DNA of 64,000 bases from Dendrobium chrysotoxum (Eukaryota > Streptophyta > Magnoliopsida > Asparagales > Orchidaceae), in assembly GCA_019925795.1 (NCBI GenBank), contig CM034315.1:33734446-33798445 (forward strand). Reading direction: 5' to 3'. The notes under the pieces were generated by a model, which did not search any database, was not told the origin of the DNA, and saw nothing but the letters and a program-made list of their open reading frames with translations. The translations under genes and the position numbers were made by a program. Shown here piece by piece: positions 31,348 to 44,419 of this stretch; within the stretch, counting starts at the first letter, position 1; every line of letters starts with the position of its first letter.

Positions 31348-34003
31348 ATGTGGTACCTAGATAGTGGATGCTCATGGCACATGGATGAAGATCTAAAGGA
31401 ATTCATCATACTAGAGGCCAGGGAATAATCCAAGATTATACTAGTGGATAACACTACCACAAAAGTTATGGGCACATGAATGATTGGTAATTCAAATAAC
31501 TTTTTATTAAAAATATTTTGCTAGTAGATGGATTGAAGCATAACTTTCTTTATATTAATCAACTTTGTGATAAAATTTTTGATATTAAATTTTTATTTAC
31601 TAGATGTCTAGTAAGCGTAAATGGAAAAATCATTTTAGATGGTAAAAGAATTAATAATATTTACATGCTTGATTTGAATTATGTTAATCATTCAAATTCT
31701 TTGTGTTTAGAATCTATTGTTGATGAATCATGGCTATGGCATAGGCGACTATATCATACAAGCATGAAAACTATTAGGAAGATTAATTAGAAAGACCTAG
31801 TTAGAGGCATACCAAAGTTAGATTTCTCTAAGACCACCTTTGTGATGCATGCCAATTAGGAAAATAAATTAAATCTTCATTTCATCATATTAAGGACATC
31901 ACCACCTCTAGCCCACTAGAGATCTTGCATCTGGACTTATTTGGGCTAGTTAGTATAGCTAGTTTATGTGGGAAAACTTTCAAAAAAAGTGAACCATTTG
32001 AGGAATTTAGGATATTTTCCACTTGGATTCAAAGAAAGTTAGGATGCAAAATATCTACAATCCATAGTGATTATAGTGCATAATTTTAGAATGATAAGTT
32101 TGAATCCTTCAATAAGAAACTAGGAATTAAACATAACTTGTCTGCCCCTAGGACCCCACAGCAAAATGGGATAGCTAAAAGGAGGACTAGAACTTTAATA
32201 AAAGTGGCTAGAGGTATATTAGCTGAATATTCTCTCCCTAAACAATTTTGGACATGAGCATTGAATACTACTTGTTATGTTTTGAATAGGGTAAATGTTA
32301 TATCAAAACACAATAATATACCCCTTAAGCTGCTTAAGGGCAGTACCCCCAATCTTTCACATCTTCATATCTTTTGGTGTAATTTTTATCCTTATCAATA
32401 AAAAATCTTTTATAGGAAAGTTTGATCCTAAGTTTAATGAAGGAGTCTTCTTAGGTTATTCATCTGTTGGTAAAGCTTATAAGATCTTTAATAAGAGGAC
32501 CTTTACTATAGAGGAGTCTACCCATGTTGTATTTAATGAATATGATAGATTTTGTGAGCCTAGGTTAGAAGAAGGAGAAAAGGTAGAGGTTAACCAAGGA
32601 GTATAATCTATTAACCTAGGAGATAGAGACAAATCTCAAGAGCCATTGCCTAAAGAATGAAGATGCTCATCTAGTCATCCTAGGGAGTTCATCTTAGAAG
32701 ATCCATCTGTTGGAGTTATAATTAAGCATGGACTTATGAAGGAGATTAGTGACTCTGTATTCATCTCTACGGTAGAACCAACAAATATAAATTAAGCCTT
32801 ATCTAAAGAATTCTGGATCCTAGATATACAACAAGAGTTAAACTAATTTATTAGGAATGATGTATGGGAGTTTGTTAGCATACCTAAGAACCAGATTATA
32901 ATAGGTACCAAGTTCATATTCAAAAATAAGATGCATGATTCTGGAGTAGTTATTAGAAATAAGGCCAGATTAGTAGCTAAGGGGTATAATCAAAATAAAG
33001 GCATTGATTTTGAGAAAACCTTTTCCCCTATAGCTAGTTTAGAAGCCATCAAAGTGCTACTAGCTTTTATATATTTTAGAGGCTTCAAGTTGTATCAAAT
33101 GGATGTAAAGAGTGCTTTCTTAAATGGGGTTATCAAGGAAAATTTTTATGTACAATAACCCTTTAGATTTGAAAATTTAGCCTTTCTGAATCATGTATAG
33201 AAATTGAAAAAGGCAATATATGGGTTAAAGTAAGCACCTAGGGCACGGTATAAAAGGCTTAGCTTATTCCTCTTGGATAGATCTTTCATTAACGGTAGTG
33301 TAGAAACCACCTATTCTTAAATAAAGTAGGAGATGCTCTATTCAGTGTTAAGATATATATGGATGATATATAATTGGATCAACTCATGAGAACCTTTATA
33401 ATAATTTCTCAGAAACCATGAGTAGAGAGTTTAAGATGAGTAGGATGGGAGAGCTGACACATTTTTTGTGTGTTTAGTATGAAGTAAAGGGATGATGGTT
33501 CATTTCTTAATCAATGTAAATATATCAAAGATATCCTAAAGAAGTATGAGATGGAGGGAGCTAAAGCAGTTAATACACTCTTGAGCTCTACCATTCAATT
33601 AGATAAGGATGTAAGTGGTAAATTAGTAGATTTAAAAATTCACTTATGTATTTGATTGCTAGCAGACTTATTATTATGTTTATTGTTTGTCTTTATGCTA
33701 GATTCCAAGTTGATCCAAAAGAATCCCATATAATAGCATTTAAGAGAACCCTTAGATACCTTCTGGTCACCCATAACTTAGGCATCTGATATCCTATGAA
33801 TAGGTCTTCATTTGAAATTTTAGAATATGAAGACTCATACTTTATAGTGTCTATAATAGATAAAAAAGTACTTTTGGAACTTGTCAATTCATAGGGCAAT
33901 TATTAGTTTCATGGTCTTATAGAAAGCAAAACTTAGTAGCCTTATCCACTACTGAGGTGAAATATATAGGTAAAGGAAGTTATATTGCTCAAGTTTTATG
34001 GCT
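31348..34003 (+). pseudogene. pol: Pol of element E, heavily decayed
   Basis: Starts MWYLDSGCSWHM (protease DSG kept). It passes through integrase (WLWHRRLYHTSMKT; PQQNGIAKRRT), RT (FKNKMHDSGVVIRNKARLVAKG; YMDD near 33357) and RNase H (STTEVKY near 33950), with more than a dozen stops and frameshifts. In-frame TAG separates it from gag as in element B. It ends abruptly at VLWLK, where LTR scrap F begins at 34004; the end of RNase H is not in the window. Confidence 0.9.
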
Positions 34004-34217
34004 GAAAGTTTGATAGGGATGTTAAGCCCTTATGAACTAGTCCCGAGGCTAACCAAGAGGGGAGGGGGGGGGGGGGGGGGGGGGGTGAATTGGTAGTTTT
34101 AAAAATTCATATGCAAATGATAATTTAGAAAATAGCCAAAATCATCCTGAGCATAATTCTGATCGGCCTGCACAAAATGTGCTGTACGATTAAAAATGAC
34201 TTGATCGTCTGGGACGA
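34004..34217 (-). repeat. LTR scrap F with internal deletion
   Basis: Two pieces of a C-like LTR joined together: 34004-34134 matches 28721-28838 and 34136-34217 matches about 29769-29855, so about 930 bp are missing. It begins TGAAAGTTTG directly in E pol and stops where LINE sequence begins. No second LTR or TSD found. Confidence 0.8.
34064..34085. repeat. Homopolymer of 22 G
   Basis: Longest version of the LTR poly-G tract between AACCAAGAG and TGAATTGG; element A has 7 G here. Confidence 0.9.
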
Positions 34218-34246
34218 CAAGCCAAAATTCTTTTAAAAATAATAAG

Positions 34247-34489
34247 ATGAATGATGAGGACAAGATTGTTAACAAGGAGGAAGGGAAAATTGGGTCTCAT
34301 GATACTATCGCTCCCAAGGATGGTCTTAAGGGCTCCACTATTAACTCAATGTCATCTCCTAATGGAAAGGCTAACATATGTGAGGAAGGTTATACTTCTT
34401 ATTCCAAAAAGAAGTGTAAGAATAAAAAGAACATGCCGGGCATTACCCCAAGGGTCACTAGAGCTTCTAACCAATCTATTAATGGTTAA
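34247..34489 (+). pseudogene. LINE ORF1, C-terminal fragment
   Basis: 80 codons, Lys/Ser-rich (YSKKKCKNKKN, TPRVTRASNQS), ending in TAA that overlaps the ORF2 start. Plant LINE ORF1 is an RNA-binding protein; the N-terminal RNA-binding and zinc-finger parts are absent here. Assigned by position and basic composition only. Confidence 0.6.
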
Positions 34490-37400
34490 GGCTCTTGTGT
34501 GGAATATTAGGGGTGTGGGTGGCTCTCTATCTAAGGATAGAGTTAAGAATTTATGTAGGCTTTATGATATTCACCTTCTTGTTTTAATTGAGCCTTTCAT
34601 TTCTGCTACTAAATTGGATTCAATTCACACTAAATTGGGATTTGATTTTTCTTTTGGCAACTATACTAATAAAATTTGGAATTTTAGAAACACTTTATTA
34701 CTTTAGATGTTATTATGGATTTGGTTCAATTGATTCATACTAACATTAATTTTAATCAAGTTTCCTTCTATGCTTTTTTTGTTTATGCCTCTTGCTTTAG
34801 ATTAGGGAGGAAAATTCTTTGGGATCAACATACTGATTTTTCCTCTATTGTTAATGCCCCTTGTTTAGTTTGAGGGGATTTTAACTGTATAACTAATGCT
34901 GCTAAAAGAGTTGGAGGTAAGCCTCCTAATTATCATGCTATGGAGGATTTCAACTATATGATTATAAGTAGTAACCTTCATGACATTGGTTTTTCTGGCA
35001 ATGGTTTTACTTGGAATAAGGGTACTATGTGGAAAAGATTAGATCGCATTCTTTTTAATAATTATTGGATTTCATCTTTTCAAACTACTCATATTGAGCA
35101 TTTAACCAGAACCTTATCCGAACACTCTCCTTTATTGTTTAGCATTAATAGGATGAGTAGTACTACTTTTTAACCCTTTAGATTCCGAAATATGTAGCTT
35201 CTTGATGAAAATTTTTTACATACTATGCAAAGTAACTGGGATGCACCTCTTTTTCCTTCTAATAATGTTTATGGTATGACTAGGCTTTGGTTTAAACTTA
35301 AAAGTTTTAAGCAAAAACTTTCTTGGTGGAATAAATGCATTTTTAAGAATAAATTTTTAGTATTATGCTTGCTGAAAAAGATGTTGAAAATGTTGATATG
35401 GTTTACATGTAGAATTCATCTTATAATAATTTATCCATTTTTAATGAAGCCAAGACTACTTTGTTCAAACTTCAGGAAAAAGAAAAAGCTTATTGGAGGC
35501 AAAAGGCCTCTTCTAAATTTCTTGTGGAATGTGATCGCAATACTACCTACTTTCATAACATTGCTAATCATAAGAATGTTAGTAGGCAAATTCATAAGAT
35601 CACTTCCCCTGACGGTAATGTTATTGAGAACCCTGATTTGATTTCTGCCTTGGGTGCTGAGTATTTTGAAGAAGCATTTAACAGTAACTATTGCCCGTAT
35701 TTTAATAGTAAATTTTTGTTTATTCATTCTCTTATTTATGAGGAGGATAATTTGATGTTGACTAACATTCCTTCTAAAAAGGAAATTTGGTAGACTTTGA
35801 AAGATATCAATTATGATTCTTTCGTTGTCCCTGATGGTTTTACCAATAAGTTTTTTCGAAATACTTGGAAATCATTAAAGAGGACCATGTCAATGCTATG
35901 GTGTATTTTTTTAGGGGCAATCCTATTCCTAAATTCTTTACTTGTACTTCTATAGCTTTAATTCCTAAATCTAATACCAATAATTTTCAGAATGATTTTT
36001 GTCCCATTAGTTTATGTACCTTTTTTAATAAACATATTTCTAAAATTATTATGGGGAGGCTTGCTTTATTTCTTCCAACATTCGTTTCCTTGGAACAAAC
36101 AAGTTTTGTGAAAGGTATATCTATATTTGACAATGTTTTACTCGCATAAGAATTAGTCCATGATTTACATGCTAAGGTTGCTGGTGGCAATATAATTTTT
36201 AATGTTGATATTACTAAAGCTAATAACAACCTCAATTGGGAATTTCTTTATACCATTTTAAAGAATTTTGGATTTAATATGCATTTCATTAATCTTATTA
36301 AAAATAGCATCGATGTTGTTACTTTTCTATTATTATTAATTGCAAGTCCCATGGCTTTTTGAGATCTTCTCATGGTTTAAGACAAGGGGATCCTCTATCT
36401 TGTACTCTTTTTATCATTGTTGTGGAATTCTGATCCTATGGTATGAACAAACTTTTTGGCATGCTCCCTACGCTTCAATTTAGAATGGGTGGTGGTTTTC
36501 CCATTACCCATTTGAGCTTTGTGGATGATTTTATTATTTTCTCTAATGGTTCTATTAAAATGATGCATATTCTATTCAAATTTCTAAACTCTTTTCAACA
36601 TGCTAGTGGTTTAATTTTTAACTCTTTTAAGAGTTGTTTTATTCTTGCTAAGTCTATTTCTCCTACCCGGATTATCAGTTTTGAATGAAAATTTGGTTTA
36701 AAAAAGAAACTTCTCCCGTTGAAGTATTTGAGTACTCCTCTTTACAAGGGTAAGAAATGTTCTCATTTATTTGATGATATTTTCACTACTATCCATAAGA
36801 AATATTCATCTTGGGCTTTAAATTTCCTCTCTTATGGAGGTAGGCTTGTTCTTATTAAACATGTTCTGTATTCTATTCATATTTTTTTGTTGCATACTTT
36901 GTGTCTAACTTTAAATGTTTGTAGTAGAATGGAGACTTTATTTAATAAATTTCTTTGGGGTGCGAAGGATGGTAAATATGTTATGGTTTGGGGTTCTTGG
37001 AGTATTTGCTTGGTGGCTATGGATGTGGGTAGATTAGGTTTCAAAACTTTTACTGATATGATCAAGACCTATAATCATAATATGTGGTTTGCCTTTAGAG
37101 CTAAAAAAAGTTTATGGGCCAAGTTTATGGATTCTAAGTATTGTGTTGGGAATCACCCTTTGAATTGTGTTTTTAAACAAGGCGATTCTTTTAACTGGAA
37201 AAGATTATGTAATATTAAGTGGGAAGCTGAAGAGTTTATTTAATGGGGTATGGGAGCTGGAAACACTTTTTTTGGAAATATAAATGGTTGGGTAATTTTT
37301 CTATTGATAATCTTTTATATACTCACTCTACCTCTGCTTGCAAAGTAAAGGATTTTATTATTAATGAGAACTGAAATATTAATTTACTTACCAATGTTGT

Positions 37401-38579
37401 GCCTGATTTTATTATTAAGTTAATTCTCAATATTTTTATTCATTTGGAGAATGAGGATTGCATTTTGTTTAATTGTTTTAATGATGGTAATTTTTATACT
37501 AAGCAAGTCTGGAATTCTATCCGGCGAAGTCTTCCTAAAAATTCTCTTTATTTAGCCTTCTGGCATGCTGGCATTCCTCCATCTTACTCTTTTCTTCTTT
37601 GGAGGATTTTGCACAAATATTTTCCTTTAGATTCTATTTTATTAAAAAAAAAGTTTTTATATTTTATCCAAATGTCAATGTTGCTACCATATTGAAAATA
37701 TAAATCATGTGTTTATTCCGGGCCCCATTGCTATGAAAGTTTGGGTTCATTTTGATAATATGTTTAATGTGTTATCTACAACTTGGTAAAATTCTACTGT
37801 TAATCTTCTTAAAGAGTGGTTCATCCCCCCTAAAGGTCATATTAGGAATATTCTCCCTCTTATTATTTGCTAGTTTTTATGGAGTAGTAAAATGCTGCTA
37901 AGCATAAGGATATTAAAATGGATGCTTTAAGTGTTATTTCTAAAGTTAAGAATAAAATTCATCAGCAGTTTGTTGCTAATTTATTAAAGGCTGATTCCTT
38001 TAAAGGTTTTCTCATGTGGCTTGTGAGTTTGGATTGGGTTTTATTTCCTATCCTACTAGTTGTAAAGATAGGATTATTTATTAGAGGAAGACTTTGGAGG
38101 GTTGTTTTAAAATTAATAATGATGGCTCCTAGAATAATTTCAGTGCTGGTTGTGGTGGTACTATTTGGGATTCTAATAGTTTTGTGATTGTGGCCTTTAT
38201 GGGTCCCTCTACTGCTAATAATGCTATTCAAGCTGATTTTGAGAGTCTCCTTTTTGGCATCCAATTATGCATTTCCCTTGGCATCACTAATATCTGGATT
38301 GAAGTTGATTTTGTGCTCTTGATTCATTATCTCGAAGGAAATACCGCTTCCAATCCTACTAATTTTTATATGTTATGAGATATTAACTATTGGCTTTCCT
38401 TCACTACTTATTCTCTTTCCCATATATTGCGGGATGGTACTGTCATTGCTGATTCCTTGGCTAAAATGGGTTGTAACTTCTCTGGTTTCACTGAATACTA
38501 TGAACATTCATTTCCCAAAGAGATTAAATTCTTGGCTAGATTAGATCATTTGGGCCTTCCCTATATTCATTTTAACTAG
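34482..38579 (+). pseudogene. LINE ORF2: endonuclease - RT - RNase H
   Basis: ATG 34482-34484 overlaps the ORF1 stop within ATGGTTAA. The start, KALVWNIRGVGGS, is typical of the plant L1 endonuclease, and RLDRILFNNYW plus SEHSPLL (near 35030-35130) mark its C-terminal catalytic region. RT follows: IALIPKSN and ISLCTF (near 35950-36010), HGLRQGDPLS (near 36370) and the catalytic FVDD at 36518-36529. A zinc-binding-like segment, FWHAGIPPSYSFLLWRILH, is near 37558. RNase H lies near 38120-38577 (NAIQADFESLLFGI, WIEVDF, RDGTVIADSLAKMG) and ends at TAG 38577-38579. About 15 stops and frameshifts split it. Confidence 0.88.
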
Positions 38580-39481
38580 TATTTTTGTGTTTGAGTCTCA
38601 TTGCTGATGGTTATGTTTTATTTTTTCTGTTGTTCAGCTGTTATTTTGTATTTTATGGTGGTGTTTAACTTTTCTTTTTAGTTCTTTGGTTTTTGTGGTT
38701 CTTTGACTGTTGCTCTCTACTTTTGGGACTCTGGTGGTTTTCCTTGTGCTGAAGTCTGTCTCCCATTTGCCTTTGGAGTGGAGCTTGGCTCTTGGCAAGT
38801 TGGCTTGGTTTTGCTTCACTCTTTTTCTAGGTTGTTACTTTATATTATTATCTTTTTTCCTATTTGCTAGTGGTGTTTAACTGTTGTGGTTGGTTGAGTC
38901 TTAGTAATGATTGGAATTATCATTTTGCTTACTTATCCCCTTATTGCTGCTCTGTTTTCCGTTAGTGGGTTTTATTGGGGTGTTTGGCTTTGGTTCATTC
39001 TTACCTTTTCCTGTGGGGTTTGTTATTTGTGCTGGCATTTTAGGGTGTGTCTGTTTCCCTTTTGTCCAAAGTTTTGAGCTATTTTTCATATGGGTTAGCT
39101 AGGATATGGAGTTCTGTTGTGGTGGATCCTTGTGTTTAATGTATTCTGCTTTCTTTTATTTCCATGTTTATTCTTTTGTTGATTTCTTGTGTTGCTTTAG
39201 CTCAGCTAGCCCAGGAATTAGATTTGAGTGGCATTTATGGTTATATCATGATTGTGCATGTACTACACTCCTGATCTTTGCTCCACCAGATAACTTTAGT
39301 TCCGTTGCTCTCCAGTTTTCTTTTGTTGGTGCTAAGAATTTGGTTTGTTAATTGGTTGGGATCATTTCAGCTTTGGCTTATTTCCTGGGGTTTTTGGGTT
39401 TTTTGATTGGTAACAGTTTGGGTAATTGTTGCAGTTACTATAACCTGATCTTTTGTTATGCATTTAAGAATGTTCTCTTTA
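38580..39481 (+). other. LINE 3' UTR
   Basis: T/G-rich non-coding DNA after the ORF2 stop. Long hydrophobic frames here are an effect of composition. No poly-A tail. Confidence 0.55.
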
Positions 39482-39560
39482 ATAAGTATATTATTTTGGG
39501 TAATTACTGTAGTTATAATTTTTTGGATATTAACACATAGGCCCAAAATAATATACTTAT
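39482..39560. repeat. 19-bp perfect inverted repeat at LINE/LTR junction
   Basis: 39482-39500 and 39542-39560 are exact reverse complements (ATAAGTATATTATTTTGGG), with a 41-nt loop. It sits at the boundary between LINE 3' sequence and the truncated LTR of G. Confidence 0.85.
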
Positions 39561-39585
39561 CAAAGAGAAGCTCTGCAAAGAGAAG

Positions 39586-40612
39586 CTCTCCTTTCCCTTT
39601 CATGAAGCTCTCCAATATCTCTTCTCCAAGCTCTCTCTACAAAAAAACAACCAGCCAAAGACTTGAAATAGGTCTATTAAGAGAGATTTTATACAAGGCT
39701 TCAAAAAAAGCCCTAATAATTCATTTTTATTGACATTGATTGTACAATATGATCATAGATCATACAATATGATTAGTTCAAATAGCCATGTTAATATTAT
39801 ATGATGAAAAAATGTGCTGTCAATTAGTTCAAGCAATTGATCTAATCATCCAGTACGATAAAATGCATCATCCAGTATGATTAGTTCACTCGAATTGGAT
39901 TATTATCCCATATGATTGGTGGCAGTTAAATATCATCCCATATAAAGATTGGGTCATACAGTACGGTTAGCTAAACCATACCATACAATCTGACTGGATA
40001 AATTAATCCAAATTTGATCCCCTAATTATAAGATTAATTTAGAAAGGATTTGATTATATCTTCCAGTACGATACCTATTGTACTGTATGATTAATACAAA
40101 TTTGGAATTTTGAAATATTGCTTGAATTATGATTGGTGGCTAAGATCTTAATTTCAAATGATCGTATCATAAAATTTATCTTGTACAGTATGATTACTTC
40201 AAATAGCTTTAATTATATAATTAGTCGGTATAATAATTTTTTGAATAGTTTATCATATAGTACGGTATGGATCGTATAGTACGACTATTTTGGAAAATTA
40301 AACTTCTAATTTCTCACTATCTTACTCCCTCGTGTGTCTGTGCATGGTCACCAAGGTTATCATTCACAAAATATATGACTTAACTCAAGAAATATTTTAA
40401 TTAAATAAAGTATAAATATAGACTATTTAAAACATTTAACCCTATTCTACCCAGCCTTGAGTTGATCACTTTGTGCGTGTATGGTGGACCTAAAATGTTA
40501 TTGAACAAGAAATAAATATAAAATAATAACAATAATAGGAGATAACATAACGGAGAATCCAAGAATATTTCTTATCATCGAAATCATAAGACTTGGGTCA
40601 AAATTTGCAACC
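39586..40612 (-). repeat. Element G 3' LTR, truncated
   Basis: Matches about 46350-47404 and lacks the first 700 bp. It has a TATAAAA box (39687-39693, reverse) and palindrome pairs with 5-nt spacers (39739-39753 and 39759-39773). Confidence 0.82.
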
Positions 40613-40630
40613 ATCTCCCCCTCTTTTATG
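40613..40630 (-). other. Polypurine tract of element G
   Basis: Reverse strand CATAAAAGAGGGGGAGAT beside the LTR. A second purine tract with hairpin follows at 40852-40867. Confidence 0.78.
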
Positions 40631-40936
40631 ATGACAAATATTGTTGGTTTTAATTTCAAATTAAATTTACTATGTCCTAAGATCTCCCTTATTAGTTGAG
40701 TTTTTGAACATAGGGAGAGATTTTTTTTTAAGATAATAAGCAAAAAAAATAGAAGAACACAAAAACATGAATATGAAATAAACAAAACAACAGACTAGTC
40801 ATAATAAAGTAGAAATTACAACTTACCAACTTTAGTCTACATCCCCTTTTGACTTCATCAAAAAGGAAGAATGACTAAGCAAAAATATGAAAAACAAAAC
40901 AAACATGATAATGAACAAAAACTAAAATAAGACAAA

Positions 40937-41903
40937 CTAAAAATAAGAAGGTCCTTGATCAGGTGGCGGTGGTGGTGGTGGCATGATGTATTGATAAATT
41001 GATGTGAACTTCTCTCTGAACCATGCTATATAAGTTTCATGTTGTTGGTGCTACTCTACCACGTAAGTATCTAAACTAGTCTCCCACTGATCAAATCTTT
41101 AAAGTAGTGTCTCATATTGAGAAGGCGGTGTACAGGCGCTGGTGCTAGAGCTCCGTATCCTTCCTCTGGCCTAGGGTCTGCATAACAAACATTTCAGCAG
41201 TGAGACTATGATGGATGTGGAAGGAACTATTTGAATAGAAGATTGGAAGATGATCTAGTGGTGCAGGGAATTAAAGATTATATTTGGATTCCAGAACAAA
41301 GGCAATGATGTGACCAAATGCTAGATTTGGCTTTCTCTTAACTGTAGGATCTCTAATATAGGTAATATTTTCAAGCTATCACATAATCAAATCAACTGCA
41401 TTGAAATCAATTTCTACCATTATAAAATATGTTGCAAGGGAAAGAAGAGGTGTGATGTTTATCTGATCCCCAGCTCCTGGAATGATTGAGTTACAAAGGA
41501 TGTGTTGAGTAATTTGGCCGTCTTGAACTATAGTGTTAACATAAGGAATGTGGTCATTTGCTGATGTCTCCCTAAGGGTGGTGTGGATACGTATCCAATT
41601 ATAGTTAGAGAGAGAGAGAGGCTAAGGAATGGACTTTTTTAATGGTGCTTAAAAGGTGTAGGATTTGGTCAAAGTCTTGATAGGTGATCTCTATGAGCCT
41701 TCTATTGATGTATGATTGAAGGGCAGTGCCCTCACTATTGATTCGAAGGTGATAAAAATTTTCAAAGAGCAAATTAGAGTTTGATGGGAAGGTAAGAGTA
41801 AGAATGAATTTAAGGGTGCTGCAAGCAAAGAAATTAGTACTTAGAAGTTTAGGACTTCCTGATTTATAATTTTGGATAGAGTGATCCTGGCACTCAGCTT
41901 AAC
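40937..41903 (-). pseudogene. ORF3 of element G, 5' truncated
   Basis: Homolog of 3535-4652. It starts inside the gene at K-L-S-ARITLSKIINQEVLNF, directly fused to pol, and ends in a Pro-rich tail with PPPPPPDQG. TAA at 41841-41843 after LNF is also present in H. Further stops and frameshifts occur in ITPLL and later. Confidence 0.75.
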
Positions 41904-41905
41904 TG

Positions 41906-44400
41906 CACTCATATGGGATTCTTTGGGATCAACCTAAAATTTAGCATAGACATACACTAAACATGATATCATGTCTATTAGCACTCAAATAGATAAGTTA
42001 TCTAATTATTCCTCTATATTTCTTTCGATCAACTAATTTTCCATTGGGATCCTTATTTAATTGAATTGTAGAGTTCATGGGAGTATTTATTTCCTTAGCA
42101 TTATCCATCTCATATTTTTTAAGGATATATTTGATATATTTTGTTTGGATAAGAAAGGTTCAATCAACCCTTTGCTTCTCACTTAATCCAACGAAATAGA
42201 TAAGCTCTTCCATTATGCTCATCTCAAACTCATCACTTATTATTTTTGAAAAATTATCACAAAGATTCTTATTTGTAGATCCAAATAGTATATCAGTAAT
42301 ATAAATCTAAATATTGAGTAGATATTCTCCTATTTTCTTAAGGAATAGTGTGGTGTTTACACTATCCTTAATAAAGGCTCTATCTAGGAGGAATATGCTC
42401 ATCCTTTCATACTAAGCTCTTGGTGCTTGCTTCAATTAAAAATTCTTAAAACCTAGAGGTTGTTCAACATATAGATCTTCCTTTACTTCATTATTTAGGA
42501 AGGCACTCATAACATCCATTTGATATAACTTGAATCGTCTAAAGCATGCAAAAGCTCATAGCACTCTAATGCCCTCTAACCTAGCTACAAAGGCAAAGGT
42601 TTCTTCAAAGTCAATTCCTTCAATCTAATTATGCCCCTTAGCTGCTAATCTAGCCTTATTTCTAATTACTATGCCAGATTCATTCATTTTATTCTTGAAA
42701 ACCCATTTAGTTCCTACAACACTCTAGTATTTAGTTCTGCTAACCAACTACCAAGCATCATTCCTACTAAATTGATTCAATTTTTCTGGTATGGCTTGGA
42801 TCCAAAATTCTTCAGATAATACTTAATCTATATTTGAAGATTCTATCATAGAGATGAAAGCAGAGTGACTAAACTCCTTTTTAAGTCCATGCCTAGTTCT
42901 TAATCCTACTGATGAATCTCCTAGGATGAGCTCCTTAGGATGACTAGATGAATATATCTAATCTCTAGGAAATAGATTTTGAGGTTCTACTTTATTTTCT
43001 AGGACAATAGATTCTACTCCTTGGTGACCTCAACCACCTCTTCTTCTTCTTACCTAGGCTTAACAGATCTATCAGATTCATCAAATACTACATGGGTGGT
43101 CTCCTCTACCACTAATATCCTCTTATTAAAAGCTCTATAGGATCTACCTACAAATGAGTATCCTTGGAAAACTCCTTCAGCAGATTTAGGATGAAATTTT
43201 CTTAATGGAGATTTTCCATTCTTTAGAGTGAATGCCTTACATCTAAAAACATGAAGGTGAGAGAGATTGGGTGTCCTTCCATTGGGTAATTCATAGCATG
43301 TCTTATTGAGTTTGGATCTAACATTAACCCTATTGAGAACATAGATTTCATAAAACACCTTACATCCTTTAGAGTAACATAGATTTTCCAATCCTTAGAG
43401 TAAACACCTTACATCCTTTGACATAGTATTCACTACTTCAGCCCAAAAATATTTATGAAGTGAATACTCAACTAGCATGGCTCTAGTATTTACTAACATT
43501 ATATTCTTTCTTTCAGCAACCCTATTCTACTAAGGGGTTCTAGGAGATAAAAAATTATGTTACATCCCTACCTCCTGACAAAAGGTTTCCAACAAATCAT
43601 TTTTAAACTCTGCACTATAATCACTATGAATAGTTAGGATTTCACAACCTAATTTCTTCATAATCCATGTAGAGAATGTCCTAAATTCCTCACATGATTC
43701 ATTTTTATGTGATAAAAATCTAATCTAAGTAAATCTCAAGTAATCATAAATAATCACATATCCATATATTTTCTCACCTAAGCTGGCAACAATAATGTGT
43801 CCAAATAGATCCATGTGAAGGATTTCTAAAGGTATACAAGTGGTGATGTCCTTGATTGAGTGAAAGGAAGTTTTGATTTGCTTTCCAAGTTTGAAGGCAT
43901 CAAAAAGGTTTTCCTTAGGGAACTCTAGTTTGGGTATGGCTCTAACTAGGTTCTTTTGGGTTATTTTCTTCAAATTTTCAAGCTTGTATAACATAGTCTC
44001 CTATGCCATAGCCAGGATTCATCAGCAATTATTTTCAAAGCTATGGAACAAGAAAATTCAGTACAATTCAAATTAATCATGTAAATATTATTAATCCTTT
44101 TTCCTTCTAAGATAATATTTCCATTCAAACTAATAGCATATCTAATAGATAAGAATTTTATATGAAAGCCTTTGTCACACAATTAACTGATGCTGAGTAA
44201 GTTATGTTTCAGGCCATGTACTAGTAAGATATTTACAATAATAAAATTATTATAGTTACCAATCGTACATAAACTTGCACTTTTCTAGTGGTATTATCTC
44301 AAAGTGTATCTTTGCCTCCTGCCCTGGCCTCCAACGTGATGAATTATTTCATGTCTCCAGTCATGTGCCTTAAGCATCCGCTGTATAGGTACCACATGCT
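41906..44400 (-). pseudogene. pol: Pol of element G, decayed, RNase H end deleted
   Basis: Protease start YLDSG-like near 44390, integrase HHCC near 43990, IHSDYSAEF-like near 43620, RT with YITD in place of YVDD near 42300, and NTPMNSTIQLDKD near 42060. It stops at KESHMSAVK and joins ORF3, so most of RNase H is gone. TAG 41934-41936 in ARF-Q-VDPKES is shared with H. Many other stops, and a small duplication near 43345-43420 (TTAGAGTAA...ACACCTTACATCC). Confidence 0.85.
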
Positions 44401-44419
44401 CTCACTAGGCTTTTTGTGA

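Larger units (their letters stand above)
34218..39535 (+). mobile_element. L1-type LINE (non-LTR retrotransposon), decayed
   Basis: Contains the end of ORF1, then ORF2 with endonuclease, reverse transcriptase, a zf-RVT-like Cys/His region and RNase H, and a T/G-rich 3' UTR. The 5' end is truncated inside ORF1, as is common for LINEs. No poly-A tail or target duplication could be identified; the 3' limit is approximate. Confidence 0.85.

Noticed and set aside
38901..39733. Several hydrophobic frames after the LINE
   Set aside because: They follow from the T/G-rich 3' UTR and cross into the G LTR.
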